This document shows positions 1 through 14,800 of a stretch of DNA of 64,000 nt, piece after piece. This stretch comes from Balanoglossus misakiensis (lineage: Eukaryota; Hemichordata). The translations under genes were made by a program, and so were the position numbers. A model generated the notes under the pieces. The model did no database searches. It worked only from the letters and a program-made list of their open reading frames with translations, and was not told the origin of the DNA. The stretch is taken from contig CM082581.2 in assembly GCA_040954595.2 (NCBI GenBank), positions 7,688,001-7,752,000 on the forward strand. The letters run 5' to 3'. Position 1 is the stretch's first letter. Each line of letters starts with the position of its first letter.

Positions 1-3000
1 AATACCTACTTCCTAGTATTTCCACAATGTCATGATGACCTTACGTGGGTACTCAAATTCCATATTGACACAGATTGGAAACAACAAAGAAGTTTTCCTT
101 TCAATAACTGTGGATACTACGTTTTGGGGATTTGTAAGAATGGTGAAATACCACGCACACACAAATGGAGGCAAACAAGATTTTCCTGGAAATGTGATGT
201 ACATGTACCTACAGATCCATAGGATGTATTGTATCAAGCATTTCACTTTGTATACATTGAGTGGTACATACATTTGTATTAATTATTGATCGCCTGTTTG
301 GAAAGTCCCCACGAGTCGTGTATACATGTAAATGTGGCATCATCCATCTAATTGTTGGCTTTCAGGTACAGCAGAACAGAGACTTGTTACTGGCTTGTCA
401 GGGGAGAATTCTTCACTTGAAATATCAATACGGTCACTGATGCTACAAGTCTGTACAGGGCAACTTTATTGAAATGACAATAAAAGTTGTTAGGGGGACA
501 TCATATCGGAACTATGTCTGTGCGACATCCTTGTCAATTTATTTCTCCCTCAATACTTTCAGTAATGTAGCATCAAGTCAGAACTGCAGATAAAATTTAT
601 ACAGCAATAGGCTCTTGCGCTTGGCCCATCACAGGGGTATCATTAACCCCCAAGGCAGAGTTTGTTAATAATATTGACAGCTGAGGTCAATGTACACATT
701 CTACACTGGGGAACTTCAGTGTTTATGAATGTTGGAATAAACAGTTGTTAGGAGACGTGACCTTACAGTACATGTACATCCAGTATATGTTAAAGACACA
801 CATTAGACACACGCACACATTTACATGGAGAAATAAATATAGGAAATGATGAAAGAATTTCTGAGGAGAGACTGCATTCCTTCAGGCCCTTCTCCCCAAA
901 TCATCTTTTTGTAGAAAACTTTGTTGAAATGTACTTTCTGTTCGTTGAAATGTCCTTTCTGCTGTATATACACATGTAATATGATGTTTTCTTTAGGGAT
1001 GAGAACATGGTTTGGATAGCTGCAGCCGTTCAACATTTAAAACAACATTAGTAAAATAAAATGATGAGATAGAAAATACATGTACGCTTACTACGTAATG
1101 TACATTGTTCCTACAGTATAGATACCTATAGTTATCTCTAGCGAAAAGCCACGACTGGCTAACATTTTGCACATCCCGGGGCAATTCTTTTACATGCATT
1201 TGTTTTCAGTGGAGCTTTAGAAATGCTAGCATTCAGCCGAGAGAGAACGACCACAGTGCAAAGGAAGGAAACACTGGCAATTTATAAAATGGTTGCTAGC
1301 ATGGTTGTGGCATGTGCATTGTTTACTCGTGTGGTCTGCCATATTCAGGTCCCACATTATGCAGTCACTTTATGGGCTAATGTCACCAGTAGTAGGTGAT
1401 AAAAATCAAGATCAAACATTTGCTTCTGATATTGTAAGCCAATCACAGAGTCATGAATCATGCGAATTCTAGACAGCCGCGGCCCCTGTGTGGCAGGCCT
1501 TGCCGCAATCCTGTCCGACAGGTCTGTCAGCAAAGATCGGTATATTTTTTCTGAAAATATACACACCTGAAATATTGCAAAATTTCAGACCCTGTAACTG
1601 GCCCTTTTGACACGCCACTGAACACAGCTTTATTTTTGTAAATACCCACATATTTTTTCAGTCGGCATTCACATCTCACTATATACATAATCTGAAATTA
1701 CATCACTGTATATACAGTCCTGTGTTATCAGACTGATTCAGCAGGCGTGCTCTGAAATAATCTGATTTTTCAGAATCTGTAACACTAACAGTAACAGATG
1801 CTGTTTCTCAAGGCCTGTTCCCAGTACTATGAAACCAAACCTTATTACAGACATGTCCTGAAATCTGCCTGTGGTTTTTCTAGCTGTGCGTATAAAAACC
1901 ACACACAAACAATATAATTTCACAGCCAGGCCTCGTATAGTGTCTGGCATGTGTGGTAAATTGCCCCGGAGTGTTTTAATATACATCGGTATACTCGGTA
2001 CGCTTACTGATTAAGCTGTAAAATGTACATGGGCAAATTCATTAATATAAGCAAATTTATATACAGATTCATCTGCATTAGGAAGGATATTTTTATTCTA
2101 CTGATACATAAATGTGTACTGTGGTTTGATTCCAGACCCTTGATAGACACAAGAGAGAGAGACCATCTCTGTCAAAACTGCTAGATCAACATTTACATTT
2201 GTATTTTGTATATGATGTATGATTTGATAAAGATGCAGGTTTATTGATTTTCCTGAAGGATCACTGATTATTTATGTGAGTGAGGAGTGCATACTAGGAA
2301 ATGCAATATAGTCGAGCCATATTTTATCTGATTTTGCAATTATTTGCTTGATTAAATTTTATCAAACAGTCGCTGATTTGTGTTTTTCTTTCAGGCAGGA
2401 GATTTGCAAAATTAAATCTGTGGGGATTGCTGAAATCTCGTGGGGACTTGATTCTGTAGGCTCCAATTATTGAATTTCTCAAATCTGTTCGTTCATATCA
2501 TCAGATGTTTAGAATGGTGTTTTTTCCCCATCTATTTAGACGTACACAGAACTGTGTGTACTGTAAGACATTTTTTTACACCCGTTCAATGAATCATTAA
2601 AAAGTCAAGGGAAGTACATGCATGATGTTGTACAACATTTTCCTGCTATTTGCGTAAGATTGAGAGATCCATCAGGTGAACGTATCGTCTGAAAGAAATG
2701 TCCAACCAAACGACTGGGATGATGGTTGAAGTGAAAACATCAAGAAAGAGAGATTAACATCAGGGAAAGGATTACAGTAAAACGGGATGAGGCATTCTCA
2801 CTTTTCTAGAATTAGTTCTAAACCCGCTGGATCACAATCTTTGATCTGCGCTTATCATCTCATCTCTGCACGTAGAATGAAATGTTCCGTTCATGGCCGA
2901 CGGACATTCACTGGCAGATTCAGACTAATACTGTATTTTGCAATGTTAGATAAATAAAATACACGTAAGGGTAGGTACTCGCCATTGTTATTAGAAGTGT

Positions 3001-6000
3001 TGAGATTAAAAAAATCGTACAAAATGGGAGTACCCAGTTTAAAGTTGAAATCACCTTAAGAAAGGTATAATGCTACGGAAGATATTTGTCAGCTGCTGTA
3101 TATGTGAGCATGTTCAGTCAGCGTGTAAACGTTATTAAAATTCAGCACGACTGTGTCAGGTTTGCACTAGCAAATCGTGACTGGCCCCCAGTTCAAATAA
3201 ATCCATTACCTCAGGACAACGCAAACTTTGCAAGATCAAATGTTGAGATATATTCATATCTGTGAGCACTTGTGAGCGAGATTGGAAATCCATGGGGAGA
3301 AAATCCGAATCATTATTTCGATCCCAGCTGCATATCGATAAACCGGTAATTGATTACTACTTAACCTCTGTGGCACTGGATTTCTGGAAGCTTTTACTTA
3401 AAAAACATTGTCAACAAGAATTTACCATACATCTGAATATTTGTGCTGACTTGGCTACGACTTTGGTAGCGGGATGATTATAATACTGTGAGTTGGGTCA
3501 CGATGGCACAAATCATGAAAAATCGTGACAGACGATTTTCAGTTTTGTTGCATCGTTTGCTTTTTATGATTTCAATATTTTTAATTGATTGTAAAACGTT
3601 TATGTTTTTCTCTTGTTATTTTTACAGCAAAGGAAGTCGTATATAAATTAGAAGGTCAACCCAGAGGCAGTAAAACTTTTTCTCCTATAAAAGATACATT
3701 CTGGATGTTTTTTTTGCATGTAGATTAATAAAAAACCTTTCCAATTCCACTAGTACTATCATTATAGTGAGACTGCAGTCTCCCTAGCACTTGCATTATC
3801 AACAGTGAACCTGCTGTGTTCCATGAATAATCACATTTGGTAGCTATACGCATAGTCCCGATGATCAGTCCAGATCGTCTTCAAGATTCACAATCATTTG
3901 CTTGCAGATTATCCCGCCACTTCCAGGAAGGCAGACACCTTCCATCACATGCATCAGTTATTCAGGCTGGCCGTGTTTCTCGATGTGAATGATAATTTGG
4001 CTCGGGCAGAGGCTTCTGGATCAGATGCTGAATCTCCAGTGTACTGGAAGAATCTGCATGTACCGGGCAAAGCCGTTCTGAAAGGTCGCCCGACAATCAT
4101 TCAAATGAACTTCTCATTCTGCTTGAAAAGCGCATATATCTAGGGCTTTTTTGAGTTGAGACGCGTACATATCTGTAGTGTGTCATAAATGGTCGATTAG
4201 CGCGATAGTTAATTTTTTAAAACATGTTTGTCAAATGATACACAACACCAAAAGTCTTTGAAATACTGTACATCTTACCCGTTTTGGAAAGGGGAGCAGA
4301 AGTATGTAACCCACTTCTGAATGTTAGCTTACTAGGGAAAAGATAGATATGTTTGGGATTCCTCCAAATTTTACTACAGGTGCATGCAGTCATGTAGTGT
4401 GTCCTGATGTTGAACTCAAACTAGGCAATCGCTAATCAGATCTTAAGTTTTGATTTTATTTTTCTTGAAATCTAATTACTAGGCGATGTGACTCAAAATA
4501 AAGTTTCTACACATGATAATTTCAGTGTGAGAGCAGAGTTTATACTAGCCGGATTGGAACATCGCATGCAGCATGCATTAACTACAGACATGTTGGTGTA
4601 AATACTATACCAACCACACCAGGTTTTTATCATCAGGCCAGATGTGGTTTTCTCCTCAGATACGTTTTATCGATGCAGACACAATGCAAACACTGTATGG
4701 TGAATAACATTACGAATGTGCCTTACATAATTGATTATTTCATGATGGATAAGGATTTGACCTACATGTACATTGTACAAATTTTAACCCCAAATGAAAA
4801 CTTATCACCACCTGACCTGATACCCCGAATATCGGTCAGTGCCGGCCTATCTGTATAAACATCATGTTAAAAATAAATAATTATTAATAACTTGCTCATT
4901 CACATGTTTTCCACAAGCACAACTCAGAAAAAAAGAGAGACAAGTTTCTTACAGATACATGAAAATGTTGAGTGATTTTAATGGTAGTTCGTTTGGGCCT
5001 TGAAATTCAAAACAAATTTCACCATGTTTTACTTTTGAATGTCTGAACTGACAAATCAATCTTCGTACGGCACAGTGTAGATATTGTAATTTGTATATTA
5101 GGGTACCATTACTGCTTGATCAGACATTTTCAAATTTCCCATGGTGTTTTTCCTGAAGTTAAGATTACCAATATTTTATAATTTAATATTCATCATTGTA
5201 AGCTAATATGTCATTTTGAAATGTACTTCTAATAATTTATATTCACTAGAGAGCTACAGTCACTGTGAGTGCCGTGTTGTGTTTGGTTTTTGAATGAAAA
5301 ATTTATATTTTATATTACATTTTATGCTCCACCTTCTCAAGTGGCTTGCCTCTCAATGTGATTAATTTCCGGCAAGATCTAATATAGTTGGACCCAGGTA
5401 GTGAGTAAATTTTATTAGTGTTCGTCCAGTGTGGTTTCTCAGTGAGATTTGTGTGATAATTTAACCATGCTTATGATTGAATGTCAGCAGGAAAGGTAAG
5501 AGTTGAGTGGGCTCGAATTTAAATCATTGCAGAATACCCTACTGTGATAACCATATAGTGAAATATGAATATGGTAATAGGGAGACGGTGCAGTTTTCAT
5601 GGATTTAGACGTTTGTATCATCAGTTTAGAAAGTTAGAGTGAGATTCATCGCAACTATTCAACTATTCCACTTGGAAAAGTACTGGTTGCACTCCCCCTA
5701 TCCCTAGGTGAACTACCGGGTACTACCATAACATACCAACTTAACTTCATGAGTTGATGCAGACCAAGTCCTTTCACATTTAAACAAGTGTAATGCACCT
5801 CTCTCATGTGCAGTTTCAACCTGTGGTGGTTTATTGCATCTGAGCAGTGGGTATTCCCTCGCTAAAGTAAAGCCTGACAAGTATGACATATTAATTGCGG
5901 AAATGTTGTCCGCGGGGGATTTCCATTGTGCTCTGCGTCGGTATTCATTGGAGAACAGTCCATGCATGTTTCAGTGATTTATCTGCTTGATGAAAAAGTA

Positions 6001-8724
6001 CACCCCGTGCTGACAACTAAAAATTATGGTTAAAAAATGAAATAAAAGTAACAGCATGTCTTGTCTGGCTGGTGGTTTTAAGATAGAGGCATTATACACT
6101 TCATTAGATGAGATTACAAAGTGCTTTATTGTCTGGATGTGAAGTTACGATTGTTGATAATTCAACAGCGTGTTGCAGCATCTCAGTTTAATAAGCCAGC
6201 TGACAGCACTGCCATGGAAACACATGTATATTGTACTGTTTTTTTAAAATCCGTTTTTGCATTCATGTAAGCATCTTGTCACTTTTTTGTATTCATACAT
6301 TATGCAGTACGTGATGAATCAGGACAGTTTCAACCCAAGCCTGATCAATAATTTGTATGTGGACTAGAGCATTAATATATGCAAATTTTAAAAAGAGATT
6401 TGTGTACTTATATCTGTAGCATCGTAACCATGACAACATCATTTTGCGAGAGCCTAGCCTAAAAATGTACATAATCTCCGTTTCATTAAGACTGCTAAAA
6501 GGGAAATCACATCGAATCAAACGAAATTTTTTTGTAAAATTGTTCCGTTGTTTTGCACATGTACATGTATGACCCCCAAACAAGCCATACGGAAGAATCT
6601 CCTGAGTTAGCAAGAAATATCCGCCAGCTACATTGTATGTAGTGAGCATTTAGCAAAGCTGTCAGCATTGGCATTTACAATAATCCTTTTTGTGTTTACA
6701 CAGCACAAATGTTACCAGGCTTTCATGACTTGCACGGTTTAACACAAGCGTTGGTGTGAATGCATTACACATCGTGTCAGGACATATTTCAAAGTGTTTT
6801 TCTTTCCTCTGAATGTGACTAATTGATGGACATGAAGTTAAATGCCGCCAGTGGTAATTTATGATGATTGGTCAATTATGAGTCAACCAAATACCAACGG
6901 TCGATGGAAACCGTTTATAACTTCAGCAAAAGATGAAAAAAATACTTAAAAAAATAATTGGTCTTTCAGTGTGTGTGTGCACGTATCATTACCTCAAGTA
7001 AATAGTGACCTATTACTTGCACAGTGTGCAATTTCACTTGCAAATTTACATAGAAAATAACTTGGCTATTGAATCCTTTTTGTAAATTCTGAAAATTACC
7101 TCTGTCTGATTCGTTAGATTGACTGCAACAGCGAATGATCTCAGCAGGTGTAAATAACAGGTGGACAGAAATGAGCAACGCGCGGTTGCTGGCATTCTTG
7201 TCATTCTCAACGGGAGTTCCTGAAATAATCATTTCTCATTATACATCGCGCTGGATTCTATGCTTTGGTAAAAGTCGTGTCTAGTGTAAATGCCGAACTT
7301 GTTAGATGGTATGTTGAAATGTTGAAACTTAAGCGACTTTGTCCCTTTAATACAGTTATAAAAATACATGTACATGGTACGCTGTGTGGAATGGTCAGTG
7401 TATTTGCAGTCTGGGGCTTTTGTCCTCTATGTGAGAATCAAATGCCCAAGAGACTCTAAAAGCAATGAGTTAAAGGCAGCAAGCCATCTGTTGCTGATCA
7501 CCAGGGATAACTTGTCAGAGAGTCAAGAACTGTGTGACATGTGAATGATGTATGTGGAGTTTGTGCCAGCAGAAACGAAATTCAAAACATATGTACCATT
7601 GAAATGGTGCAGAACCTGTAATTGCCTTGTATGAAAATAGAAACCGTTGAATGCAAACCCAAAATATTGGGTTGTGAGTTTTCATGGACATCATAGAAAA
7701 GAAATGTGATATGTTGGTAACAGTTACACCAATTGAAAATACATAATGTACGGGTAGTTTTTAATACTAAAACAAGAAACTGTATTACGGTTTTTAAAAT
7801 AAACGGGTGAACTTTTTTTGTCACCAATGCTTAATAGGTGTCTGTTAGGTATTCTGCTCAAACAGGTGACTTCTGTTTTTGGGTACATGTAGTTGATACA
7901 ACTGCAACACCTAAGCCTTGGCCTCTAGAGTGACTGGCATGTACACGTACATGTACATTGTAACTGCCGATTTGAAGCTTTCTTGGTCGTAAAAGTATGA
8001 ACATATCCCGGGGACTGTAGGCGGATTCGCAGACGACGAGAATCAGATTATCAGCGCTGACGTCAGCAGTGCAATGGCAGTAAATATCTGTAAACTACAT
8101 TACCACATGGCAGCATTCATGGGTAATAACATTATGGATAAAGGAAAATGACAAATGGATATATCTATAATATGTAATGCTGTTAGATGGTATTGCAATC
8201 ATCTGTAATGACTCAGTGGGCCTTTCACGTAATTGCCTGGTCTGTGAAATTTTAATGGGCGATGACATGAATTATTGCTACGTGTCAGTGCGGGGGGAAA
8301 ATCCTTATTCATAAATTCTCTGTTTAATAGACAATGCCAGTGTTAGGTTTCTGTTCCATTTAGCGTTATCCTGCCCATGATGCCCTCTGGTCACTAGGGG
8401 TCAAAGTTCAAACAGTTAACAGCATTTTCCCTGCAAGTTTTGTGATCATGTTTAATAGTAAAATGTTGCCTTGATGATAAATTGTATATTTTGGCTAAAT
8501 CGTAGGAGACAGTACAGATTGCAGTCGGAATTTACTTGTAACTGTAAACGGTAAAGATGGCTGACAACAAATATTAAAGATGATGACCGTATGACCCACG
8601 ATTTAGCCAGGGCCAGACATTAAAATTTCTCTCCACATTGGAGATATTTCTGGTGAAACAAGTCTAGAACAATTAATCTCACAAATCACTAAACCCTTTT
8701 TTCCCCTTTCTCGAACTTCTGCAG
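1..8724. other. Upstream region without a supported gene (5' flank or introns of the MGAT2-like gene)
   Basis: I see no recognisable coding exon here except the weak candidate at 6308–6354. The open frames are short, have no family resemblance and overlap on both strands, as expected by chance in AT-rich DNA. The longest-looking ones (near 3262–3477, 3898–4143 and 6293–6649) show no known motif. Because the MGAT2-like gene begins mid-protein at 8725, this stretch probably includes its introns, and its N-terminal exons may lie further left. Scattered TACATGTA-type palindromes are present. Confidence 0.5.
6308..6354 (+). CDS. Candidate upstream exon of the MGAT2-like gene (weak)
   Basis: A pyrimidine-containing acceptor ending in TTATGCAG precedes 47 bases that read YVMNQDSFNPSLINN, followed by a GTATGT donor. 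The peptide faintly resembles the stretch before the catalytic domain in invertebrate MGAT2 proteins, where a tyrosine and an Asn-Asp/Gln-Asp pair precede the first strand. The exon ends in phase 2, which matches the phase of the exon at 8725. However, joining the two directly would omit most of the nucleotide-binding half of the enzyme. It may equally be a chance frame with good splice sites. Confidence 0.22.
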
Positions 8725-8824
8725 GGCTGCAGACGTGCGGTGTAACAACTGGGAACACCCGGACCAGTACGGCCATTACAGAGAGCCGCGTTACACAATG
8801 ACAAAACACCACTGGTGGTGGAAG
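8725..8824 (+). CDS. MGAT2: MGAT2-like exon with the HHWWWK motif
   Basis: The acceptor is CTTCTGCAG and the donor GTAGGT. The exon starts with the last base of a split codon and ends in phase 0. It encodes the segment AADVRCNNWEHPDQYGHYR and continues to TKHHWWWK, which corresponds to the middle of vertebrate MGAT2 just before the catalytic EEDH motif. A missing upstream exon must end in phase 2. Confidence 0.92.
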
Positions 8825-11800
8825 GTAGGTACACATGCACAGGGCAAAACCCCAGGTTTATTTTCTGTTTTCTTGCAGAGCCCTTTTGATTTTGCTGCCA
8901 TGGCTGGAAGGAAGCCTTCTGCCAGGCTGAACATGAGACCAGAATGAGGCGAATGAAAGAAGAGAAATTTGAACATCATGATCATCATTGAATGGATAGA
9001 GCTAAGCCACAGTGATGTTTCCTGTTGGACAGGACTAGCCTGTCTCAAGTTTCTGGCATTTATGAATTGAACTATCCCGTGCTATAAATCCCAGTCATTA
9101 CCTCTGATAATAACTATAGTGAAGAGAAAAGATGATAGGGATGTCCGTTTATTTCTCTCAGCTGTTAAATTCGACACTTGCACATTAATTTGATATCTAG
9201 TTTAATGTTCGTAAATCGCTAAGCTGTTGCTTTGAATAGGGTCATGCAGATAAGTTTTACACCCAGAACTTATGAATAACTGTGTATCTGAGATACCACA
9301 TTGCCATGGCAATGGGCCTAATAGGAAGGTTTGCAGGAGTACATTGTACATGTACATGTATGAGAATTAGGAAGCAATATGGTTTAACTTGTCCATAGCC
9401 TAGAGGTTGCTATAATTGTTAATGAAAAAAGTGGCTCTATTGTGCGAAATAGCAAACTATAAGTGGCGAAGTATACATCCCACTTGAATGCACAAATTCC
9501 AATTAAGTTGTGTCCTTGATTTGTTTTTGTAAGGAAGATGTTGGAGCAGTTTTGTAATTATTTTTTGTATCATCATAGAAGCCTTGCAATATTGATTCTG
9601 TAAATAGGTTTGAGAAAAAGTTGGGCTGGTACCAGTGCATGTGCACGTAGTGTCGCAGGCCAATCAGTAGGGCGGAAGTAATTACATGATATTTTTAGTC
9701 CGGCCAAGCAATCATAAATAGCACATTGATTTACATGTAGTAACAATATTGCTATACTAATAAATCATGTGTGATATAGGCGACAGCTTTTTATAAAACC
9801 GAATATTAATTATCATGTACATGCAGCAGGAGTATAAATTGTTATGATGAAAATAAAAGGTGGTACTGGATATTCTATAATTGCTTTTGTTTAAACAGTG
9901 ATTGTCGCCTTGTGGATTATAACCCAAAGTACTGGAATGGAACAGCGTATTATTGCTATAGACATGATGCATGTATGGGGTGTATAGAGCACAATATGCC
10001 AAACTGCCTAAAAATTCATGCATATTGTCACAGATGTGTTGACCCTATTAATCAATTTCTTTGATGTTTTTTCTATTTGGTCAATAACACGTTGTTGTCC
10101 CTTGTCCCCTAGTTAACCCTGTCACAGAAACTGAGACTTCTTTCAACTCCAAAGACTGAACTTGTATAAGCTGTATTGAATTATGAAGCTTTTCCCCTCA
10201 GGGTCGATTTGTTTTCGACATTTCAGTATTTATAGAAGCATGTGGTATTACATGTACCACAGTCTGTATAGGGCTTTACAGTCATCATCATCATCATTGA
10301 GTAGCATTGTTTATTCAAATAATTTGATTGCCATATGTTGTACGATCAGTCTTTAATAACCAGTGTGCCCAGTCTGCCCTTTGCGTGTCCCATATGCTTC
10401 ACGTCTCTGTCACCAGATCACTGATGATGTACACCATATGCTAGAAAGATGCCAAAGCTATCAGCTATTGTACAATGTAATTTTGTCAACTGCATTTTCA
10501 ATTTTCTGACAAATCTGTATTTTGTTTTTGTTCTGATCTTTCTAGCTTCAGCATGTCTTCACTGGTCTTGAAGCGACGGCTGAACACAACGGTTTAGTTT
10601 TGCTGCTGGAAGAGGATCACTACGTCACTCCGGACTTCATCTCAATGGTGAAATCAATGTATACTTTCAAAGCAAGGTGAGTGTCTGCTTTGTGTCTAGA
10701 GAAGGTGATGGAATTATGACAATAGAATTGACAGTTTTCGGGATTTTGTGGCTACGTCAAAAAAAATCACAATTGTCAACTTCCGTTCCGGAAAATTTTA
10801 TGAATTGTATCAATGCTTTGGGATGTGACATGTATTAATTTACTTTTCTGTGCCATATGACAGCCGTCTGCCATGTCTAGGATGGTTTTCAGATCCAGCA
10901 TTGTTAGACTTAGTCATTGATACTGTTCCCATCCAATAATTTGAGTAGATGTAAAATAGTTCACCTTGGAGACACTGCCCACTGATCAAACAGATCGTTG
11001 ACAATTGTAAGCAAAACCATCCCTGCTGTGGGTGATTCTGTTAATTGCTCTCCGTTGACTGTAATTGTCAAATTAGAATTTAGATGATAATTGTACAAAA
11101 TTCGCGCTTTGTCATGAATTATTCTATTCAATTATGTGTGTCAACTTCCTATGCAGACATAAATGATTCTGTCATAGTTCCGGCCCCATCATTCACCTGA
11201 CCTCGAATTTATTGAAATTTTGCTCAAAATTGACCTAAAGAAAACTGATTATGGTGTACATGTGCACATCAGTTTGTTTTGCAAGAAGATCCAATATGGC
11301 CATGTATTCAGATAGCACAAAACACCACTGTGATAGATATACACAGTCATGTGCATGTGCATACATGCAGGCACACCAATTTTGTTTTACAGTATGATCC
11401 AATATGGCCGCCTGGCAGCCATATTGGTTAAATCACATCATGTTATCATACCAAAGCAATTTTGTGTTCAGATGTAGTTCAAATGAAGTCAAAACTCCCA
11501 CCAACACCCGTACCCCATGCACATATATCATAAAATATAAAGTTGTTTCTAAAAATGTTCACAATATCCATCCATCCATCGAGGCCATACATGGAGTGTG
11601 GGCAGATGGCTATAAATGACTGATGATTCAGAATGTTTCATCTTCTATTTTAAAAATTCTATAGCCTACAGTACTTTACTGTCATTCTCCCCCCCCCCCC
11701 CCCACCTTAAAAACCTTAATGACATTGTCTTTGTCCCTGTAAAATGTGGATTTGGCAGAAGATAAAAACCCATTTGCTGATTCTAAGGAGGTTGTCTGTT

Positions 11801-14800
11801 TTTAATTTGTAGTCCTATACTTTGTCCAGAGTAATGACCCGTGCCTCAGATAAGATGTCATATCCCGAAGCTAATGAAGCATAGCTAATGTGATTAGAGC
11901 AATTATCTCCAAGATTCTGCGAGTGCCAGTCGCCCTGTATGGACAGTTGTCCCCATTTTCTTCAGCGCAAATATCTTGTAAATGAATCGCCTGGAGTGAA
12001 GTCACCTTTTAACTGTGTGTACTCAACCATCTTCAGACAGTGGAACGCTCTTGGTAGAGCGATGGCTAATAACGTGAGGTGACTCAGGCATTTTTGTGAC
12101 AGGTTCGTTTGACGTCACGACTGTTTAGGTGACATTGAATGGCAAGCACACTTTCAGAGGAAGATTTGCATCGGGCATTGGGGGGGGGGTTTGTCAGAAA
12201 CAGAGGATCTAGCAGACAGTGAACCATTGAGTGGGGACATTTTTTGAAAATTGAAAGGAAGTCCATTACTGATTAATAAAGGGAAATATGAAATGAAATA
12301 ATCAAGATGTTATTAAATATAGCATCGCTAGTTTTATGATATGGGTGGCAGTAAAATTAATAGTCCGTGGTGCATAGATGGGGAAAAAAGGTTCCTGATT
12401 TTAATAGCATCTTTGGCCATGCTCAGTTTGTCATAGAAAATCCAAGCATTTCTCATATTCCAATATCCTCCATCATAATGGACCACTTTCAGACTTGTTT
12501 CATTATTCTCCTGTCAGTCTCAGCATGGAAAGATCTTCTGTATAGCTGCCCGGCTGTCATGATGTGTGTGTATGTGCAACACAATTCAGCTCGTACATTC
12601 AGTCAGCTCCTTTGAATTAGAATTGCCTCTGGCGTATGAAATATGGATGCTTTCTTCCCCCGAGTGTTGCAGTCGCTGATGTCAGCATTTCATGATAAAG
12701 ATTCACGGGCTGTTGTTATGCCTGCAAGGGTCGTCATGGTTGTCTATTCTAATGTCCCGCTTGGTGGTTGCATCTCCATTATCAGATGTTTTTTTACGGC
12801 GTCTCATAACACTTTATGAATTTTTTTTCCCAATCTGATAAAATGGAAAATCCAGGGTTTTAAAGAGTTGGCAAGTTTTAAAATCGTCCAAATGTTTTGT
12901 GACGGAGAGATCGTCAATATCATTCTCATCTCTCATCTAGACAGGGACACAGAATTATTGATCATCTTCCAAAAGACTTCGCTGCCCAAGCTGTTTATTT
13001 GTGCAGGAAACTTCCCCCAGGAAATCCACGGAACTGTACAGTATTCTAAACACACCAAAATGGAACAATCAGACATCAAGAAACCTTTCATGTTTCATGT
13101 TTTTGAAGGCTACTGATGACTTTCTGGGGGAAAATGGGAAAAACAAGAATGATAAACAGGATGTGAAATGCCCATCAGAGTACAAAAAAGCCCAACTAGA
13201 ACACCTTTGTACAAAAATCAGCAGTAACCTTTAGTGATGCTTTAGTATTGATTGAAAAATATCAACTCTTATATGTACATGTACACACATCTGACATGAA
13301 GTCAGTCATTTCTAAATCATTATCATGCAATATCACGTTCAAGCTGCGTTTATTTTGAACTCTTAACATGCCCTCTGCGAGGCCACAGATGCAGCAACAT
13401 CGTAAACAGTTACAGCTGTTATTCTCTCCATGAAGTCACAGCTGTCAATACACTCACACATGTACAGAGAGAGGGTCACACCATTTACTTGAGATGTTTA
13501 TGTCTCCTGGCCTCTGAGACTTCCCAGGGATGTGATGGGGTCATTGTTTTATGTCTGAACTCAAGTTCGCATGCACTGTTTCTGAGTTTGTGTGCTGTGC
13601 CATGCACACAGAGAGATGGTTATGAAAACGACATTGCCCAGCCTTTCGGGTCGGGGTCAAGGTGTCGTGTTGCTGTTTACACTTGAGAGAAAAATATCCT
13701 GTGGCTTCAGTTGCATTGAATTAATGAGTGATGGAGACAGAAGTTAAAAAAAGACATGTTCAAGCCTGTGGCGGTTTTGACCACCATGTACCATGCACAT
13801 CACTAATAATTACTGATGGTGATGGTGAGGATGATCATGGTGCATACATGTAATGACCTATATTTTAGCGAAACTTTGCTTGAAACATGAAGTAGATCCA
13901 CCTACTTCGCGTCATGTTGCCTTGAAGGTCACAGAGCTAGACTTGAGCTTTTAATTGCAAATACGCTTCTGCTGCAAGAGTGGAGCATTTTGCCCAGTAT
14001 TGCCAGTGGTGGGGCCTTTTGACTTCAAGGGGATTTGAAATGACTTCACATTTTGTTTCATGAATTCCTCTTCAGTGTTTGACAGGCAGGCAGGACAGCA
14101 TGGCTTGCCGAATTGGATAAATCCCACTGTGTCCCAGGGGTGTTTTTCCTGTCCCTTCCCTTTGCTGGCAACACAGGTTCCACTCACATGATGCATTTTT
14201 GTTTGTTTGATCCTTCCTGTGTCTCATTTTGCCATGATGACAGAGGCAAGAATTTGAGGACTTGAACAGTTGGTAAAACAGTGTCACTTGGCCTAGCTAG
14301 GCTGAGCTTTGCTCTAATATTTAGGTCCCATAAAAGTTAACAACATATCATAAAACATTCCCTTGGTGACCCAGTATACTGAACAAGGGGTTGCCAAAGT
14401 GTCTCAATGTAAATTTATTTGCACACAAGATCTTACATGACATTTCTGAATGTGCGGACAGCTCCACGTTGCCATCATTGAGGGCAGTATCTCATCTGCT
14501 CTCCTCACTATCATTTGTGCGAGTTGCCTGTACCTGAGTCACAAATTTTCAGTCACAATGAAGCAAGAAAAAGAAGTAGGGCAAAGGGAGAGATATAACA
14601 CAACATCAAATAATATGGAAGTGATTTTCTTCTTTTTTGCAGTACTTGTCCAGAATGTGATATTTTGACGATGGGACTGTATGATAAAGGGATTCATTAT
14701 TCAGACAGAAGTAATAAGGTCAGTTGAAACTTACTTGTAGTAGTAGTATAGAGGAGTATGGTGGTAAGCATAAAAGTAGATAAAGAAATACTTACTGAGG

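Larger units (their letters stand above)
8825..14642 (+). other. Two large introns of the MGAT2-like gene (8825–10545 and 10677–14642)
   Basis: No additional exon is required, because the flanking exons join in phase and the protein is continuous relative to the family. Contents include TACATGTACATGTA palindromes near 9342–9361, a 15-base cytosine run near 11690, a guanine run near 12180 and a near-perfect CCAATATGGC hairpin at 11399–11427. I see no RNA gene. Confidence 0.6.

Noticed and set aside
3898-4143. 81-codon + strand frame after a TTGCTTGCAG acceptor
   Set aside because: No family resemblance and no good donor; it does not resemble any part of MGAT2.
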